From the NCBI RefSeq assembly GCF_013389665.1, contig NZ_CP058316.1, positions 1,426,001 to 1,490,000 of the forward strand: a DNA stretch of 64,000 nt. The letters are read 5' to 3'. Both the position numbers and the translations under genes were made by a program. Below the pieces are notes generated by a model. It was given only the letters and a program-made list of their open reading frames with translations. It ran no database searches and was not told the DNA's origin. Source of the DNA: Microbacterium oleivorans (GTDB lineage Bacteria > Actinomycetota > Actinomycetes > Actinomycetales > Microbacteriaceae). Positions 57,174-64,000 of the stretch are shown piece after piece; positions within the stretch are counted from its first letter, which is position 1; every line of letters begins with the position of its first letter.

Positions 57174-58562
57174 TCAGGCGCCGCGCAGGCGCTCGGCCAG
57201 GTAGCCCTCGAGGGCGTCGAGCGCGATGCGCTCCTGCGCCATCGTGTCGCGATCACGCACAGTGACGGCGCGGTCATCGAGCGAGTCGAAGTCGACGGTG
57301 ACGCAGAACGGCGTGCCGACCTCGTCCTGTCGGCGGTAGCGGCGACCGATCGCACCCGCGTCGTCGAAGTCGATGTTCCAGCCGCGGCCGCGGAGCGTGT
57401 CGGCGACCTCGCGGGCCAGCGGCGACAGGCGCTCGTTGCGACTCAGCGGCAGCACGGCGACCTTCACGGGAGCCAGGCGCGGGTCCAGGCGCAGCACGGT
57501 ACGGGTGTCGACGCCGCCCTTCGCGTTGGGCACCTGCTCCTCGTCGTACGCGTCCACGAGGAACGCCATCATGGCGCGGGTCAGGCCGAACGAGGGCTCG
57601 ATGACGTACGGGGTGTACTTCTCGCCGGATGCCTGATCGAAGTAGGTCAGCGACTGACCGGATGCCTCGGAGTGGCTGCCCAGGTCGTAGTCGGTGCGGT
57701 TCGCCACGCCCATGAGCTCACCCCACTCCTTGCCCGGGAACCCGAAGCGGTACTCGACGTCGATCGTGCCGGCGGAGTAGTGCGCCCGGTCGTCCTCGGG
57801 CACGTCGAACCGGCGCATGTTGTCGGCGTCGATGCCGAGCTCGATGAACCAGTCCCAGCAGGCCTCGACCCAGTGCTCGAACCACTCCTGCGCCTCGGCG
57901 GGCGGGGTGAAGAACTCGATCTCCATCTGCTCGAACTCGCGCGTGCGGAAGATGAAGTTCCCGGGCGTGATCTCGTTGCGGAACGCCTTGCCCACCTGGC
58001 CGATGCCGAACGGCGGCTTCTTGCGGCTCGCGGTGAGGACGTTCGAGAAGTTCACGAAGATGCCCTGGGCCGTCTCGGGGCGCAGGAAGTACAGGCCCGA
58101 CTCGTCGTCGACGACGCCGAGGTAGGTCTTCACGAGGCCCGAGAACGACTTGGGCTCGGTGTACTGCCCCTTCGTGCCGCAGTTCGGGCACGGCACGTCG
58201 CCGAGACCGTTCTCGGCCGTGCGGCCCTTGCGCGCCTCGAAGTCTTCGATGAGGGTGTCCTCGCGGAACCGCTTGTGGCACTGCAGGCACTCGACGAGCG
58301 GGTCGGTGAACGTCGCGACGTGGCCCGAGGCCTCCCACACGCGCTTGGGCAGGATGATCGAGGAGTCCAGGCCCACCATGTCGCCGCGGCCGCGCACGAA
58401 GGTCTGCCACCACTGCCGCCGGATGTTCTCCTTCAGCTCCGTGCCGAGGGGGCCGTAATCCCACGCGGAGCGCGAACCGCCGTAGATCTCGCCCGCCTGG
58501 AAGACGAACCCGCGATGGCGGGCGAGGGCGATGACTTTGTCGAGACGGGACTGCTCGGCCAC
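57174..58562 (-). CDS. glyS: Glycyl-tRNA synthetase
   Basis: Class II aminoacyl-tRNA synthetase of the alpha2 type, 462 aa. Recognisable parts are [20 protein letters not shown] near the start, the zinc-binding cysteines ([19 protein letters not shown]), [42 protein letters not shown] and the C-terminal anticodon-binding domain. GTG 58562 is preferred because GGAG stands six bases upstream; a TTG four codons earlier is the alternative. Essential housekeeping gene. Confidence 0.97.
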   Translation of the reverse strand: MAEQSRLDKVIALARHRGFVFQAGEIYGGSRSAWDYGPLGTELKENIRRQWWQTFVRGRGDMVGLDSSIILPKRVWEASGHVATFTDPLVECLQCHKRFREDTLIEDFEARKGRTAENGLGDVPCPNCGTKGQYTEPKSFSGLVKTYLGVVDDESGLYFLRPETAQGIFVNFSNVLTASRKKPPFGIGQVGKAFRNEITPGNFIFRTREFEQMEIEFFTPPAEAQEWFEHWVEACWDWFIELGIDADNMRRFDVPEDDRAHYSAGTIDVEYRFGFPGKEWGELMGVANRTDYDLGSHSEASGQSLTYFDQASGEKYTPYVIEPSFGLTRAMMAFLVDAYDEEQVPNAKGGVDTRTVLRLDPRLAPVKVAVLPLSRNERLSPLAREVADTLRGRGWNIDFDDAGAIGRRYRRQDEVGTPFCVTVDFDSLDDRAVTVRDRDTMAQERIALDALEGYLAERLRGA

Positions 58563-58703
58563 AGGTGGCTCCAAATGGTCGTTGGGGATGGGCGCCGATC
58601 GGCGCGGGATGCCGCAGGCGACGGCATCCCGATTCTAGTCGCGCCCCGTGGGCCGACCCCGATACGGTCGAGGGACACATCGTTACGCACGGGAAAGGTC
58701 AGC

Positions 58704-60104
58704 ATGGAAGCTCTATTCGCCGGAGGCGCGCTCGTGATCGGTGGAATCGCCGTCGTGGCGGTCATCATCGTCGTCATCTTCCTGCTGGTCATGGTGCGGG
58801 CCTGGTACAAGGTGGCCAAGGCCGACCAGGCGCTGGTCGTCGTCGGACGCAATCAGAAGAACGCGGCGGGCGACTCGTCGCGGATCTCGATCATCACCGG
58901 CGGCGGCGCCCTGGTGAACCCGCTCACGCAGCGGGCCGAGATGATCTCGCTGCGGGCGCGTCAGATCAAGATGGAGCCGACCGCGCAGGCGTCCAACGGC
59001 GTCACGGTGATCGTGGCCGGCGTCGCGCTGGTCAAGATCGGCTCCGACCCCGAGTTCGTCCGTCGCGCGGCCGAGCGCTTCCTCTCGCAGGACGGCGCGA
59101 TCGAGCAGTTCACCACCGAGCAGCTCGAGGGTGCGCTCCGCGGCGTCGTGGCGACGCTGACCGTCGAGCAGCTGATGAAGGACCGGCAGAAGCTGTCGGA
59201 CCAGATCGCCGAGGGCATCAAGAGCGACCTGCTCGCACAGGGCCTGATCCTGGACTCGTTCCAGATCCAGGGCATCACCGACAAGAACGGCTACATCGAC
59301 GCCCTCGGCGCGACCGAGGTCGAGCGCGTCCGCCGCGAGGCCGACGTCGCCCGCATCAACGCCGCCCGCGAGGTCCGCGCACGCCAGCTCGCGACCGACG
59401 AGGCCAACCTGATCGAGCAGACGGCCTACGACAAGAACTCCGCCGCCGCATCCGCGGAGGTCGGTCGCGCCCGCGCCGAGGCCGAGCAGGCCGAGGCCCT
59501 CGCCCGTGCGCAGCGCGAACAGGACGTGCTGCTCCAGGGTGCCGAGAACCGGCAGGCCCAGCTCGACGCCGACGTCAAGAAGGTCGCCGACGCGTCGCTC
59601 TACGAGCGCCAGCGCAAGGCCGACGCCGACGCCTACGCCGAGGTCAAGGCGGCCGAGGCGCGCGCCCAGATCGCCGCCCAGGAGGCCGAGGCCACGCGCC
59701 TGCGCGCCCAGGCCGAGGCCGATGCCGTGCGTCTGGCCGGTGAGGCCCGCGCCGAGGCCATCAAGGCCGAGGCCGCCGCGATCGCGCAGAACCAGGAGGC
59801 GCTGCTGGCCCAGCGCGCCGTCGAGGCCCTCGTGCCGCTGATGACCGAGTTCGCCCGCGGCTTCGACAAGGTCGGTTCGATCACGGTGCTCGGCGGCGAC
59901 GGCGCATCGAGCCACATCGCCTCGGAGAGCGCGTCGAGCATGCGGGCCACCTTCGACGCCGTGCAGGCGACGACGGGCATCGACCTGCGACAGATCATCC
60001 AGGGCCAGGCCACCGGCCGCGGCGTCGCACAGGGTCTGCGGGCCGACGACGCAGCCGGCGCCCCGGCTCCGGCTGCGGCTCCGGACGGCGCTGCCACGGA
60101 GTAA
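58704..60104 (+). CDS. SPFH/flotillin-like membrane scaffold protein
   Basis: The 466 aa protein has one N-terminal transmembrane helix (about residues 7-32), an SPFH/band-7 domain (about 38-215) and a very long Ala/Glu/Arg coiled coil (about 215-385) with many AEA repeats. A variable C-terminus rich in Ala/Pro follows. The arrangement matches flotillins (YuaG/FloT-like), which organise membrane microdomains. No NfeD-type partner gene is adjacent, unlike many flotillin operons. ATG 58704 follows an AAAGG site. Confidence 0.88.
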   Translation: MEALFAGGALVIGGIAVVAVIIVVIFLLVMVRAWYKVAKADQALVVVGRNQKNAAGDSSRISIITGGGALVNPLTQRAEMISLRARQIKMEPTAQASNGVTVIVAGVALVKIGSDPEFVRRAAERFLSQDGAIEQFTTEQLEGALRGVVATLTVEQLMKDRQKLSDQIAEGIKSDLLAQGLILDSFQIQGITDKNGYIDALGATEVERVRREADVARINAAREVRARQLATDEANLIEQTAYDKNSAAASAEVGRARAEAEQAEALARAQREQDVLLQGAENRQAQLDADVKKVADASLYERQRKADADAYAEVKAAEARAQIAAQEAEATRLRAQAEADAVRLAGEARAEAIKAEAAAIAQNQEALLAQRAVEALVPLMTEFARGFDKVGSITVLGGDGASSHIASESASSMRATFDAVQATTGIDLRQIIQGQATGRGVAQGLRADDAAGAPAPAAAPDGAATE

Positions 60105-60123
60105 CCAGCTCCTCACGATCGAC

Positions 60124-60161
60124 GACGCCCCGCCTCACCTCCCGCGTGATGGCGGGGCGTC
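60124..60161 (+). terminator. Hairpin terminator after the SPFH gene
   Basis: GACGCCCCGCC (60124-60134) is exactly complementary to GGCGGGGCGTC (60151-60161) with a 16-base loop. It lies 20 bases after the stop and has no U-tract. The remaining bases to 60248 show nothing else identifiable. Confidence 0.65.
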
Positions 60162-60260
60162 GCCGTGTGCGGGCTTCTGGATCCGAGGAGTTGGAGCGGG
60201 CCTCCGCGAGGGATTGTCAACCGGGTGCGTCGGACGGGCCCGGGTTCGTAGCGTCGGGGC

Positions 60261-61067
60261 ATGACGTTCACTCCCCGCCGTGCCATCGTGACCGCATCCG
60301 ACTCCGGGATCGGCCGCGCCACCGCCATCGCCCTCGCCGACGCCGGACTGGACGTCGGCGTCACGTGGCATTCCGACGAAGAAGGGGCCAACGAGACGGC
60401 CGAAGCCGTTCGCGCCCGCGGGCGCACGGCCGTCGTCGCGCAGTTCGATGCGACGGAGTTCGAGAAGGTGCCGGGTGTGATCGAGCACCTCGCGTCCGAG
60501 CTCGGCGGACTCGACGTCTTCGTCAACAACGCCGGCGGCGGCACCGGCGGGCCCGTGCTCGACCTCGACCTCGACGGCTGGCGCACGGTCGTCGCCCTCA
60601 ACCTCGACGGGGCGTTCCTCGGTATGCAGACGGCGGCGAAGCTCATGGCGGATGCCGGTGACGGCGGCCGGATCATCGCCGTCACGAGCGTGCACGGCTC
60701 GCAGCCCCGGGTCGGCTCGGCGGCCTACGTCGCCTCGAAGCACGGGCTCGAGGGCCTCGTGAAGACCATGGCCCAGGAGCTCGGTCCGCGCGAGATCACG
60801 GTCAACTCCGTCGCGCCCGGCGAGATCGCCACGCCGATCAACGACATGGAGGGCGACGAGGCCGAGAAGACCCACCGCCCCGGCATCCCGATCCCCCGCC
60901 CCGGAAAGCCCGAGGAGATCGCGTCGGTCGTGGCGTTCCTGGCCTCGCCGGCCTCCTCGTACGTCACCGGCGCGACCTGGGTGGTCGACGGCGGGATGCT
61001 GCAGATGGGGCCGCAGGCGGGTTCGCACCTGGAGTCCGACGCCTGGCGCGACGCCGGCTCGGAGTAG
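60261..61067 (+). CDS. SDR-family NAD(P)-dependent oxidoreductase
   Basis: The 268 aa classical short-chain dehydrogenase has cofactor motif TASDSGIG (Ala where TGxxxGxG has Gly), NNAGGG, the catalytic Ser in TSVHGSQP and YVASK. It resembles glucose-1-dehydrogenase and 3-ketoacyl reductase-type SDRs; the substrate is unknown. TAGCGT at 60249-60254 is six bases before the ATG, indicating a leaderless transcript. It is convergent with the GNAT gene, three bases apart. Confidence 0.85.
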   Translation: MTFTPRRAIVTASDSGIGRATAIALADAGLDVGVTWHSDEEGANETAEAVRARGRTAVVAQFDATEFEKVPGVIEHLASELGGLDVFVNNAGGGTGGPVLDLDLDGWRTVVALNLDGAFLGMQTAAKLMADAGDGGRIIAVTSVHGSQPRVGSAAYVASKHGLEGLVKTMAQELGPREITVNSVAPGEIATPINDMEGDEAEKTHRPGIPIPRPGKPEEIASVVAFLASPASSYVTGATWVVDGGMLQMGPQAGSHLESDAWRDAGSE

Positions 61068-61070
61068 ACC

Positions 61071-61802
61071 TCAGGGGCGGACGAGCAGGTAGCCGCGCTC
61101 GTCGTCGAAGCCGCCGACCGTCAGCCCGGCGCCGAGATGCTCGAGGAACTCGCGGCGCACCTGCTCGCGCCAGGCATCGGCCTCGGCGGGCGACGAGGTG
61201 CGCAGAGCGTGGACGTCGGCGGGGACGGCGATCGTCGCGACGATCCGGTCGTCGGCGGGCCGCTGCTGCGGCGGCGCGGCCAGCGGCCACGTCACCATCA
61301 GACGGTCGGTGACCTCGCCGCGGTTGAGCCCGTCGTCCATCTGCCCGTACTGGTCGACGAGGTAGTCGCTGATGCGGGCGCCGAGCACCTGCAGGTTGAA
61401 GTGGGCGTTGCGGGCGAACAGCGGATCGAACGTCCAGGTGATGGTGCCCACGTCGCGGGCGAACGCCCACGCCCGCTGGTGCTGCTTGAGCACCCGTCCG
61501 AGGCCCTGATGCTGGTACTGGGGCAGCACGCCCGTGACGTGGGAGTGCATCGAGCGCGCGCCGGGCTCGGCGAAGAACGCCACCGAGGCCCCCACCACGC
61601 GGTCGCCGTCGTAGAGGCCGACGACGTAGTTGCCGGCGTACGCGAGCGCGCGCATGAGGTTGGTGGGCACGGAATCACGGTCGCCGCCCCACACCTCGCG
61701 CAGCACCGCGGCGCCGGCGAAGATGTCGGCGACGGTCTCGAGGGGGCGGATGTCGATCCCCGCGGGCACATCGGCTTCGATCGGTGGAACGCTCTCGCTC
61801 AT
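61071..61802 (-). CDS. GNAT-related protein (COG3375-like)
   Basis: The 243 aa protein has the GNAT core HSHVTGVLPQYQHQGLGRVLKQHQRAWA, matching COG3375 ('predicted GNAT superfamily acetyltransferase'), and a long C-terminal region (RRGEVTDRLMV-like, VPADVHAL) found in that group. These often sit with menaquinone or amino-acid genes, but no such context is seen here. TAGGGT at 61814-61809 is six bases before the ATG. Confidence 0.75.
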   Translation of the reverse strand: MSESVPPIEADVPAGIDIRPLETVADIFAGAAVLREVWGGDRDSVPTNLMRALAYAGNYVVGLYDGDRVVGASVAFFAEPGARSMHSHVTGVLPQYQHQGLGRVLKQHQRAWAFARDVGTITWTFDPLFARNAHFNLQVLGARISDYLVDQYGQMDDGLNRGEVTDRLMVTWPLAAPPQQRPADDRIVATIAVPADVHALRTSSPAEADAWREQVRREFLEHLGAGLTVGGFDDERGYLLVRP

Positions 61803-61808
61803 GAGCCC

Positions 61809-61832
61809 ACCCTACGCCGCCGCCGATAGCCT
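61809..61832. promoter_or_regulatory. Back-to-back leaderless promoters of GNAT and MFS genes
   Basis: TAGGGT on the minus strand (61814-61809) and TAGCCT on the plus strand (61827-61832) each lie exactly six bases from their own ATG (61802 and 61839). Only 36 bases separate the two start codons, so both promoters and both transcript starts are packed into this interval. Confidence 0.6.
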
Positions 61833-61838
61833 CGAAGG

Positions 61839-63278
61839 ATGGCACCGGGCGCGCACGACGATCGACGACGGCTCTCGCGCATGCCCCGGCAGGGTGCGAT
61901 CGTCGCCGTGCTGGCCGTCGCCGGCCTGGCGTCGTCCTTCATGTTCACGCTGGTCGTCCCGATCCAGTCGAAGCTGCCCGAACTGCTGAACGCCAGCCGC
62001 GAAGATACCGCGTGGGTGGTCACCGCGACCCTCCTGGCCGCGGCCGTGTTCACGCCGATCGCCGGGCGCCTGGGCGACATGTACGGCAAGCGCCGCATCG
62101 TGCTCGTACTCCTCGGTCTCCTCGTCCTCGGCTCGGTCGTGGCCGCCGTCTCGACCGGCATCGTCGGCGTGATCGTGGGACGCGCCCTGCAGGGCGCGGT
62201 TACGGGCGTCGTTCCACTGGGCATCTCGATCCTGCGCGACGTGCTGCACGAGGACCGCGTGGATGCCGCGATCGCACTGATGTCGGCCACGCTCGGGGTC
62301 GGCGGCGCGGTGGGCATGCCGGTGAGCGCCCTCATCACCGAGACGAGCGACTGGCACGTGCTGTTCTGGATGTCGGCGGGCCTGGGCGTCGTCGTCTTCG
62401 TGCTGGTGGTTCTCATCGTGCCGCCGAGCGTGCTGCGCACCCCCGGCCGATTCGACGTCGTGGGGGCGGTGGGTCTGGCGATCGGTCTGACCGGCGCCCT
62501 CCTGGCGGTCTCCCGCGGCAACGAGTGGGGCTGGACCTCACCCGCCACCCTCGCGTGCGGCGTGGGCGGCATCGCGGTCCTGCTGGTGTGGGGCTGGTTC
62601 GAACTGCGCATCACCGACCCGCTGCTCGACCTCCGGGTCGCCGCACGACCGGCCGTCCTGCTGACGAACCTGGCATCCGTGGCGATCGGGTTCTCGCTGT
62701 TCGCCTCGAACGTGTCGTACCCGCAGATGCTCGAGCTGCCGGTCTCGACCGGCGGGTTCGGGCTGACGTTGCTGCAGGCGAGCCTCATCATCATGCCCGC
62801 GGGCCTGGTGATGATGGTGCTCTCGCCGTTCTCGGGCCGGCTGGCCCGCTCGGTCGGCCCGAGACTGCTGCTGGTCCTCGGCGCGATCGCGCTGATCCTC
62901 GCCTACGGGTTCTCGCTGCTGTGGGCCTCGGAGGTCTGGCACCTGCTCGTGGCGAACCTGCTGATCGGGGTGGGCATCGGGTTCGGCTACGCCGGGATGC
63001 CCATGCTGATCATGCGGTCGGTCCCGCCCACCGAGACCGGAGCATCGAACGGGCTGAACGCGCTGTTCCGGTCGCTCGGAACGAGCACCGCGGCCGCACT
63101 CGTCGGTGCGGTCCTCGCGACGTTCTCGGTCGAGCGCGGCGGCGTCGCGGTGCCGACCCCGACCGCGTTCCAGGTGTCGTTCGGGCTCGGCCTCGGCGCC
63201 GCGGTCATCGCCCTCGCCGTCGCGGTGTGCATACCGGGGCGACGGGATCCGCACGAGATCCACCCGTCCTTGCCCTGA
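61839..63278 (+). CDS. MFS transporter (DHA2, 14-helix type)
   Basis: The 479 aa membrane protein has about 14 helices, including the extra central pair (VVGAVGLAIGLTGALLAVS and LACGVGGIAVLLVWGW). Motif A is GRLGDMYGKRR, and the motif-C-like segment is SATLGVGGAVGMPVSALI. These features match drug/H+ antiporters of the DHA2 family. The substrate is unknown; export of toxic compounds is usual. The leaderless start is supported by TAGCCT. Confidence 0.87.
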   Translation: MAPGAHDDRRRLSRMPRQGAIVAVLAVAGLASSFMFTLVVPIQSKLPELLNASREDTAWVVTATLLAAAVFTPIAGRLGDMYGKRRIVLVLLGLLVLGSVVAAVSTGIVGVIVGRALQGAVTGVVPLGISILRDVLHEDRVDAAIALMSATLGVGGAVGMPVSALITETSDWHVLFWMSAGLGVVVFVLVVLIVPPSVLRTPGRFDVVGAVGLAIGLTGALLAVSRGNEWGWTSPATLACGVGGIAVLLVWGWFELRITDPLLDLRVAARPAVLLTNLASVAIGFSLFASNVSYPQMLELPVSTGGFGLTLLQASLIIMPAGLVMMVLSPFSGRLARSVGPRLLLVLGAIALILAYGFSLLWASEVWHLLVANLLIGVGIGFGYAGMPMLIMRSVPPTETGASNGLNALFRSLGTSTAAALVGAVLATFSVERGGVAVPTPTAFQVSFGLGLGAAVIALAVAVCIPGRRDPHEIHPSLP

Positions 63279-63298
63279 GCGGCGTAACGTCGGCGTCC

Positions 63299-64000
63299 AT
63301 GAGCCACGAGGACGCAGCCTCCACCGCATCCCACCCCGGTCCGGCCCGCGCCGCTGGGCCCGAGGCCCCGACCGACACCCGGTTCTTCGGGCAGCCCTGG
63401 GCCCTCACCCACATCTTCGGCGTCGAGCTGTGGGAGCGCTTCAGCTTCTACGGCATGCAGATCGTCCTGGTCTACTACCTGTACTTCTCCGTCTCCGACG
63501 GTGGAGCCGGGATGCCGCAGGCGACGGCCGTCGGGATCGTCGGCGCATACGGCGGCGCGGTCTACCTCTCGACGATCCTCGGCGCCTGGGTCGCCGACCG
63601 CCTGCTCGGCTCGGAGCGCGTGCTCTTCTTCAGCGCCATCGTCATCGTCGCGGGCCACGTCGCCCTCGCCGTGCTGCCGGGCCTGCTGTCGGTCGGCGTG
63701 GGCCTGGTGCTGGTGGCCCTCGGCTCGGGCGGTCTGAAGGCCAACGCCACCGCGGTCGTCGGCACGCTGTACTCCGAGCACGACCCGCGCCGCGACGCCG
63801 GCTTCTCGTTGTTCTACCTCGGCATCAACCTCGGCGCCTTCGCAGGCCCGCTGCTCACCGGGTTCCTGCGCACGAGCCTCGGGTTCCACTGGGCCTTCGG
63901 CGCGGCGGCCGTCGGCATGGCGCTCGGTCTGCTGCAGTACTCGCTCGGCCGGCGCTCGCTGCCCGACGCGGCCCGGCGGGTGCCCAACCCGCTGCCGCGA
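63299..64000 (+). CDS. POT/PTR-family peptide:H+ symporter (partial)
   Basis: The first 234 codons are present; the window ends inside the gene. The protein shows the PTR signatures FGVELWERFSFYGMQ in helix 1 and SLFYLGINLGAFAGPLL in helix 5, with a cytoplasmic N-terminal tail of about 35 residues. The ExxER-type motif (ELWERF) for proton coupling is present. It imports di- and tripeptides. TAACGT eight bases before the ATG is a likely -10 box. The full length in this family is about 480-500 aa. Confidence 0.88.
   Translation, partial: MSHEDAASTASHPGPARAAGPEAPTDTRFFGQPWALTHIFGVELWERFSFYGMQIVLVYYLYFSVSDGGAGMPQATAVGIVGAYGGAVYLSTILGAWVADRLLGSERVLFFSAIVIVAGHVALAVLPGLLSVGVGLVLVALGSGGLKANATAVVGTLYSEHDPRRDAGFSLFYLGINLGAFAGPLLTGFLRTSLGFHWAFGAAAVGMALGLLQYSLGRRSLPDAARRVPNPLPR

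Overview
The window reads as chromosomal DNA of a high-GC Gram-positive actinobacterium. GC-rich third codon positions, GTG starts, pervasive ATGA/GTGA gene overlaps, leaderless promoters and the gene content point to Microbacteriaceae, most likely Microbacterium or a close relative (inference; no rRNA is present). Coding density is very high and no gene-free stretch exceeds 200 bases. I saw no rRNA, tRNA, CRISPR array, insertion sequence or phage module.

Layout. 1-4460 is a GntR-led methylcitrate operon (gntR-prpD-prpB-prpC, minus strand) for propionyl-CoA use. 4463-7240 holds a secreted Asp-rich tail protein divergent from a two-component system. 7225-14787 is a six-gene, fully overlapping minus-strand operon: three glycosyltransferases, an ABC exporter and two tandem APH-fold kinases. 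It looks like a pathway that builds, phosphorylates and exports a glycoconjugate, and it is the best candidate here for an undescribed system. 14955-19897 contains rnhA, a NUDIX hydrolase, an aldo/keto reductase, a DUF429 protein, rlmN and a TSUP permease. 19949-27506 is a beta-glucoside PTS locus: LicT/BglG antiterminator, RAT/terminator switch, EIIBCA and 6-phospho-beta-glucosidase. It is followed by two paralogous HAD phosphatases that flank a 5'-truncated homocysteine methyltransferase.

27511-35548 is a divergent regulon: an FCD-GntR repressor, two palindromic operators, then a peptide-type ABC importer, a cytosine-deaminase-like amidohydrolase and an ornithine-cyclodeaminase-family protein, all translationally coupled. 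35584-37985 is a small acyl-CoA oxidation operon whose last gene is frameshifted at a homopolymer. 38689-43935 is the glycerol regulon (glpD, glpF, glpK) divergent from a SorC-family regulator with repeated operators. 43956-47069 is a ykoEDC-type ECF transporter behind a TPP riboswitch.

47086-64000 is mostly housekeeping and envelope functions: DD-carboxypeptidase, a J-domain/NERD-like protein, a 3-hydroxyisobutyryl-CoA hydrolase, an ABC-2 exporter, hemD, a YtxH/holin-X/DUF3618 trio, a protoporphyrinogen-oxidase-like flavoprotein, a HhH-GPD protein, glyS, an SPFH protein, an SDR, a GNAT protein, an MFS transporter and a POT peptide transporter cut by the window end.

A recurring regulatory theme is a TAnnnT -10 box placed 6-7 bases before an ATG/GTG, which implies leaderless mRNAs and settles several start codons.
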